This document shows positions 5,869 to 10,179 of a stretch of DNA of 10,179 nucleotides, piece after piece (the first letter of the stretch is position 1; the number at the start of each line of letters is the position of its first letter). A program made the position numbers and the translations under genes. Below the pieces are notes generated by a model. The model saw only the letters and a program-made list of their open reading frames with translations, was not told where the DNA came from and did not search any database. The DNA is from UBA9547 sp044349205 (lineage in GTDB: Bacteria; Bacteroidota; Bacteroidia; Cytophagales; UBA9547), in the NCBI GenBank assembly GCA_044349205.1, contig JBIKRJ010000076.1:1-10179 (forward strand), given 5' to 3'.

Positions 5869-6915
5869 ATGTATAAATTTTTCGTTAAGCCTATTCTTTT
5901 TCTATTCAATCCTGAAAAAGCGCATCATCTAACCTTTGGCATGATTCGTCTTATTTTCAAATTGTCATTTTTCAAATACCTATTCTCGAAATTCTACCGC
6001 ATAACCGACAAAAAACTGGCAAAAACAGTAGCCGGGCTCAATTTCCCCAATCCTGTGGGTTTGGCCGCAGGAATGGACAAAAATGGCCTTTTGATAAATC
6101 AATGGTCGACTATGGGTTTTGGCTTTGTAGAAATTGGCACCGTAACCCCATTGGCACAAGCCGGCAATGAAACACCTCGCCTATTCCGATTGCCAAAAGA
6201 TAACGCATTGATAAACAGGATGGGATTCAACAATGATGGACAAATTGCGGTTGCAAAAAGACTCGCAAAAAGGCGTAGCCACATTATTGTAGGTGGAAAT
6301 ATTGGCAAAAATAAAATTACCCCAAACGAAGACGCTATCAACGATTATCTGTCTTGCTTCAACTGTTTGTACAATTATGTCCATTATTTTGTTGTAAACG
6401 TCAGTTCTCCAAACACTCCAAACCTTAGAGAACTACAAGAAAAAGAACCACTAAAAGAATTACTTTGGGCGCTTCAAAAAGCCAACCATACGAAACCAAA
6501 AGAGAAACCCATTTTTTTGAAAATAGCTCCCGACTTGGCTGATTCTCAGTTGGATGACATTGTTGAAATAGTGCAAGAAACCAAAATTGCGGGTGTTATA
6601 GCTACCAACACGACCATAAGTCGCGAAGGACTAAAAACCGACCCCAAACTCATAAAACAAATAGGCGCAGGCGGCCTTAGTGGGCAACCCATCAAAAAGC
6701 GAAGCACCGAGGTGATACGCTATTTGGCTCAAAAATCTGGAAAATCATTTGCCATCATGGGCGTAGGTGGAATACATTCGGCCGAAGACGCACTGGAAAA
6801 ACTAGAAGCAGGTGCCGATTTAGTCCAGCTATATACGGGTTTGGTGTACGAAGGGCCTGGTTTGGTTCGAAACATCAACAAGGCGTTGTTGCGCAAACAA
6901 GCTCGCCAAAACTAA
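5869..6915 (+). CDS. pyrD: Dihydroorotate dehydrogenase (quinone), class 2
   Basis: This enzyme oxidises dihydroorotate to orotate in pyrimidine synthesis, using FMN and passing electrons to respiratory quinone at the membrane. The 348 residues include an N-terminal helical extension (about 1-45) of the kind that docks class 2 enzymes to the membrane. FMN and substrate motifs follow in order: GLAAGMDKNG (64-73), NRMGFNNDG (116-124), GGNIGKNK (142-149), NVSSPNTPNLR (177-187) with the presumed catalytic base S180, NTT (247-249), GLSGQP (269-274), MGVGGI (297-302) and YTGLVYEGPG (322-331). A serine base plus the N-terminal extension separates it from class 1 enzymes, which use cysteine. Length is normal. 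It is divergent from lipB, and an lpxR-like gene follows after 81 bases that show no clear terminator or promoter, so read-through is possible. Confidence 0.97.
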   Translation: MYKFFVKPILFLFNPEKAHHLTFGMIRLIFKLSFFKYLFSKFYRITDKKLAKTVAGLNFPNPVGLAAGMDKNGLLINQWSTMGFGFVEIGTVTPLAQAGNETPRLFRLPKDNALINRMGFNNDGQIAVAKRLAKRRSHIIVGGNIGKNKITPNEDAINDYLSCFNCLYNYVHYFVVNVSSPNTPNLRELQEKEPLKELLWALQKANHTKPKEKPIFLKIAPDLADSQLDDIVEIVQETKIAGVIATNTTISREGLKTDPKLIKQIGAGGLSGQPIKKRSTEVIRYLAQKSGKSFAIMGVGGIHSAEDALEKLEAGADLVQLYTGLVYEGPGLVRNINKALLRKQARQN

Positions 6916-6996
6916 CATCCTCCATCGAATTTTCTGGGAAAAATTGCCTAAATTATACAGGTAGTTAAATCCTTCCCAATTTCTATTCGAAAAGGT

Positions 6997-8040
6997 ATGC
7001 CCATCTCGTTTGCCTACAAAATCTGCTTGGCTAATGTTAGCTTGTGTCTATGGGTGGTGTTCGAAAGCACCATTTTAAAAGCACAAGGGGTAAATTTTGT
7101 GCGCTTGCAGGAATCGAACGATCTGATTGCTCCCGATAATGGCGACCGCTATTTCACGCAAGGGTTAAAATTGGAAATGATGGCAACGGGTTTCAAAAGT
7201 CTATTTAGAAAAGTTGGGCTTAGGCCTTTTTTGGTAAAAATACAAGACGATTCAAGCCACAAAGACCATTATTCGCTTTCCTTTAACCAGTCATTTTACA
7301 CGCCCGCCAATACACTGGCTGATACGATTATTCCCAACGACAGACCATTTGCTGGCACGCTTTATGTGGCTTTTCGTAACTATTCCGTTAGTGCGGCGAA
7401 GCGTTTAACTGTCATAAGCCAGCTTTCAATTGGGATTTTGGGACCAATGGCGGCAGGAAAAGAAATGCAAAATGGAGTGCATTCGCTTTTGTATGGTACC
7501 GACCCAAAAAATGCCATAAAAGGTTGGGATTTTCAGTTGCACAACGACATCTACCTTAATTACTTCCTGCATCTGGAAAATGCAATTTTTAGTTCGCAGT
7601 TCTTAGAAGCCAACAGTATTTATGAATTCAACTTAGGCACTATGGCCGACGACTTTGGGATTGGAGGCCGAATGAGAATGGGACTCTTCAAAAATTTCTT
7701 TGATCCCAACTTGGGCTTCAACACCCGTCAAGAAAAAGAGATGCCTATGAAAAAATACCTGAACAAAACTTCACAGTTGTTCTTGTTTTTCAACCCTGTA
7801 ACTAAGATGGTGCTGTACAATGCACTGCTTCAAGGTGGCCTTTACAACAATATCGTAGGTACAAAAGAACACAGGCTCTCCGAAAACGAGATATCCCGTT
7901 TTGTGGTGCAAGGAAACTACGGATTGGGGGTGATAGTAGGAAGAATTAAATTAGAACTTATTCAATTTTTCACGAGTCGTGAATTTGATGCAGGCTATAG
8001 CCACAGTTACGGCGACGTTTCACTTTCTTATAGTTGGTAA
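6997..8040 (+). CDS. lpxR: Lipid A deacylase LpxR-family outer-membrane protein
   Basis: LpxR enzymes are outer-membrane beta-barrels that remove the 3'-linked acyloxyacyl chain from lipid A, altering immune recognition and envelope properties. This 347-residue protein has a hydrophobic N-terminus ending near AQG (29-31), consistent with a signal peptide. The family pattern is visible: ND at 41-42, DRYFTQG (50-56), DRPFAGTLYV (115-124), GP (149-150), a QNGVH block with H162 as the likely catalytic histidine, GWDFQL (176-181), and a C-terminal FTSREF block with alternating final strand ending in W347. From memory of Salmonella LpxR, N, D, T and H active-site residues correspond to N41, D42, T54 and H162. 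The ATG at 6997 follows a purine run. Whether the Bacteroidota member acts on the same bond is inference. It ends inside a strong hairpin shared with clpB. Confidence 0.82.
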   Translation: MPISFAYKICLANVSLCLWVVFESTILKAQGVNFVRLQESNDLIAPDNGDRYFTQGLKLEMMATGFKSLFRKVGLRPFLVKIQDDSSHKDHYSLSFNQSFYTPANTLADTIIPNDRPFAGTLYVAFRNYSVSAAKRLTVISQLSIGILGPMAAGKEMQNGVHSLLYGTDPKNAIKGWDFQLHNDIYLNYFLHLENAIFSSQFLEANSIYEFNLGTMADDFGIGGRMRMGLFKNFFDPNLGFNTRQEKEMPMKKYLNKTSQLFLFFNPVTKMVLYNALLQGGLYNNIVGTKEHRLSENEISRFVVQGNYGLGVIVGRIKLELIQFFTSREFDAGYSHSYGDVSLSYSW

Positions 8041-8068
8041 ACACGGGGATATTACAGCCCCGTGTTTA
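8038..8068. terminator. Symmetric hairpin between lpxR and clpB, likely bidirectional terminator
   Basis: TAAACACGGGG (8038-8048) and CCCCGTGTTTA (8058-8068) form a perfect 11-base stem with a 9-base loop. The left arm starts with the stop codon of the lpxR-like gene. The right arm ends 7 bases before the clpB stop codon region at 8076. Neither strand has a long T-tract, so termination would rely mainly on the G-C-rich stem. Its position between convergent genes suggests it serves both. Confidence 0.72.
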
Positions 8069-8075
8069 CTTGATT

Positions 8076-10179
8076 CTAGATTTTGGCCACTTCTAATTTA
8101 TCCAAATTCTCGAACTGAATGTTATGCTCGGCATCGAGTGTAACCAAAATGTGACTGTCTTTCTTCACTTTTCCTGCCAAAATTTCTTTAGAAAGGGCAT
8201 TTAAAATCTTATTCTGAATAAGCCTTTTCAATGGTCTTGCACCATACTGAGGGTCGTACCCTTCTTTGGCCAAGTACTCTATGACAATGTCATCGGCTTC
8301 GACCACTACCCCACCTTCCAACAAGCGATGTTGTATTTGTTTCCACTGAATGTCCACTATTTGTCGTATTACATTTGGCAGCAAAGGTTTGAACATCACG
8401 ATATCATCAATCCTATTCAAAAACTCTGGTCTGATCGTCTTTCTCAATAAGGCAAAAACCTCTTCTTTAGTGCGGTCTATAATCTCGAGCTGTTCGAACA
8501 CATCTTTCTTCTCAAACCCATCAAAATTATCTTGTATAATCATCGCCCCAGCATTGCTGGTCATAATGATGATGGTGTTTTTGAAATTGGCAATACGGCC
8601 TTTGTTGTCAGTCAAACGCCCATCGTCCAATACCTGCAATAAGATATTGAATGTGTCGGGGTGTGCTTTTTCAATTTCGTCGAGCAGTACCACCGAATAT
8701 GGTTTTCTACGTACAGCTTCAGTCAATTGACCACCTTCGTCATAGCCCACATATCCAGGAGGCGCTCCAATAAGGCGGCTTACTGCATGTTTTTCCTGAT
8801 ACTCGCTCATGTCGATACGCACCATGGCGTGTTCGTCGTTGAAGAGATAATCGGCAAGGGCTTTGGCAAGCTCGGTTTTCCCTACACCCGTAGTCCCCAA
8901 AAATATGAAAGAGCCAATAGGTCGTTTGGGGTCATGCAATCCAGCTCGACTTCTGCGCACAGCATCCGATATGGCCTGTATGGCTTCTTCCTGACCTGCT
9001 ACTCTTTTCCCTAATTCTGCCTCCAGATTGAGCAATTTTTCCCTGTCGCTTTGCAACATTTTGCTCACGGGCACACCTGTCCATTTGGCTACCACTTCGG
9101 CTATGTCCTCTGAAGTCACTTCTTCTTTCAATAGCGGACTCCCATTTTCGCGCATGTCATTTATTTGCGACTGTAATTCCAACAGTTTAGCCTCGCTTTC
9201 TTTTATTTTTCCATAACGTAGCTCGGCCACTTTTCCATAGTCCCCTTGACGCTCCGCTTGGTCTGCTTCCAACTTATACCTTTCTATACTTTCTTTTTCA
9301 TCCTGAATGGCATGAATGATGGTTTTTTCGCTCTGCCATTTGGCTTTCAATGAATTTCGCTTTTCTGTCAATTCCGATATTTCTTTCGAGAGAGACTGTT
9401 CTTTTTCTTGGTCTTGCTCGCGTTTTATGGCTTCTCGCTCTATTTCCAATTGCATTATTTTTCGTTGCACCTCATCCAATTCCTCTGGCAAGGAATCGAT
9501 TTCAATGCGCAGTTTAGAAGCTGCCTCGTCCATCAAGTCAATGGCTTTGTCGGGTAAAAAACGGTCGCTTATGTAACGGCTGGAAAGTTCCACTGCCGAG
9601 ATAATGGCCTCGTCTTTGATGCGTACACCGTGGTGCAACTCGTACTTTTCTTTAATACCTCGCAATATGGAAATAGCATCTTGCATGTCAGGCTCGTCGA
9701 CCATTACCGCCTGAAAACGACGTTCCAGCGCTTTGTCTTTTTCTATGTACTTCTGATATTCTTTCAATGTGGTGGCACCTATGGCATGCAATTCGCCACG
9801 AGCTAATGCGGGTTTCAGCAAATTGGCTGCATCCATAGCCGAATCTCCTCCTGCACCTGCGCCTATCAGCGTATGAATCTCGTCAATGAATAAAATGATT
9901 TCGCCTTCGGAATCTGTGACTTCTTTGATAACCGATTTTAGCCTTTCCTCAAATTCGCCTTTGTATTTTGCTCCGGCTACGAGCAAGCCCATATCGAGCG
10001 AAATAAGGATTTTTGTTTTCAAATTTTCGGGAACGTCGCCGCTCACAATCCTTTGGGCAAGGCCTTCCACAATGGCTGTTTTGCCCACACCTGGCTCCCC
10101 AATCAACATGGGATTGTTCTTGGTTCTGCGTGTCAATATTTGCAATACACGCCTTATTTCTTCGTCGCGGCCTATCACA
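8076..10179 (-). CDS. clpB: ATP-dependent chaperone ClpB, 5' end beyond window
   Basis: ClpB is a cytoplasmic hexameric AAA+ disaggregase that pulls aggregated proteins through its pore together with DnaK. About 700 C-terminal residues are visible; roughly the first 175 (N-terminal domain and the start of the first ATPase domain) lie outside. The apparent first codon at 10178 is an internal GTG in the VIGRDEEIRR segment, not a start. In the visible fragment: Walker A GEPGVGKT (27-34), pore loop KYKGEFEER (71-79), Walker B ILFIDE (95-100), arginine fingers in LERRF (151-155), and the coiled M domain (about 225-345), which distinguishes ClpB from ClpA and ClpC. The second ATPase domain has GTTGVGKT (428-435), pore loop GAPPGYVGY (471-479), VVLLDE (496-501) and sensor GAR (647-649). 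No damage is seen. The promoter is not in view. Confidence 0.97.
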   Translation of the reverse strand, partial: VIGRDEEIRRVLQILTRRTKNNPMLIGEPGVGKTAIVEGLAQRIVSGDVPENLKTKILISLDMGLLVAGAKYKGEFEERLKSVIKEVTDSEGEIILFIDEIHTLIGAGAGGDSAMDAANLLKPALARGELHAIGATTLKEYQKYIEKDKALERRFQAVMVDEPDMQDAISILRGIKEKYELHHGVRIKDEAIISAVELSSRYISDRFLPDKAIDLMDEAASKLRIEIDSLPEELDEVQRKIMQLEIEREAIKREQDQEKEQSLSKEISELTEKRNSLKAKWQSEKTIIHAIQDEKESIERYKLEADQAERQGDYGKVAELRYGKIKESEAKLLELQSQINDMRENGSPLLKEEVTSEDIAEVVAKWTGVPVSKMLQSDREKLLNLEAELGKRVAGQEEAIQAISDAVRRSRAGLHDPKRPIGSFIFLGTTGVGKTELAKALADYLFNDEHAMVRIDMSEYQEKHAVSRLIGAPPGYVGYDEGGQLTEAVRRKPYSVVLLDEIEKAHPDTFNILLQVLDDGRLTDNKGRIANFKNTIIIMTSNAGAMIIQDNFDGFEKKDVFEQLEIIDRTKEEVFALLRKTIRPEFLNRIDDIVMFKPLLPNVIRQIVDIQWKQIQHRLLEGGVVVEADDIVIEYLAKEGYDPQYGARPLKRLIQNKILNALSKEILAGKVKKDSHILVTLDAEHNIQFENLDKLEVAKI

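Noticed and set aside
6928..6945. Inverted repeat AATTTT/AAAATT after pyrD as a possible terminator
   Set aside because: The 6-base stem is all A-T and has no following T-tract, so it would be too weak to terminate transcription.
8873..8896. Second ClpB Walker A motif reads GTTGVGKT in place of the common GPTGVGKT
   Set aside because: The invariant G, K and T are kept, and as I recall this Thr is common in Bacteroidota ClpB, so it is a lineage trait and not a defect.
10176..10178. GTG at the right edge as a start codon for a short ClpB form
   Set aside because: It falls in the middle of the first ATPase domain at VIGRDEE, only a few residues before Walker A, so the frame is simply cut by the window edge.

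Overview
This window looks like an ordinary housekeeping stretch of a Bacteroidota chromosome of moderate GC content. The support is several close matches to the Bacteroidota promoter -7 consensus (TAnnTTTG), mostly AT-rich translation starts with only two clear Shine-Dalgarno sites, a tRNA gene without an encoded CCA end, a small DUF6787-type membrane protein that I know mainly from this phylum, and Bacteroidota-like RelA/SpoT and ClpB sequences. I cannot place it to genus.

Layout, left to right. Positions 1-1099 hold a probable two-gene + strand unit: an RluA-family pseudouridine synthase followed 5 bases later by a small two-helix membrane protein. Positions 1100-1202 hold a candidate promoter with an inverted repeat. 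They lead into a PitA-type phosphate transporter (1203-2612), whose stop lies 3 bases from the stop of a convergent, long bifunctional RelA/SpoT gene (2616-4841, - strand). Positions 4842-4989 are a divergent control region: a rel promoter candidate and a tRNA promoter candidate share a 9-base inverted repeat, with interleaved upstream elements. Next come tRNA-Leu(UAG) and its terminator (4990-5104). lipB lies on the - strand (5103-5789), pyrD on the + strand from a divergent promoter (5869-6915), then an LpxR-family outer-membrane lipid A deacylase (6997-8040). A strong symmetric hairpin (8038-8068) separates this from clpB (- strand), which lacks its 5' end because the window stops at 10179.

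The genes do not form one pathway. They cover RNA modification, phosphate uptake, (p)ppGpp metabolism, a leucine tRNA, lipoate attachment, pyrimidine synthesis, envelope lipid A remodelling and protein disaggregation. The one arrangement with a possible regulatory story is the back-to-back rel / tRNA-Leu pair: the tRNA promoter candidate has a GC-rich discriminator and the rel promoter candidate an AT-rich one.

I see no phage genes, insertion sequences, CRISPR arrays, toxin-antitoxin pairs or defence genes, and nothing I would honestly call a new biological system. No gene-free gap exceeds 150 bases. The findings are mainly regulatory architecture and a few start-site questions.
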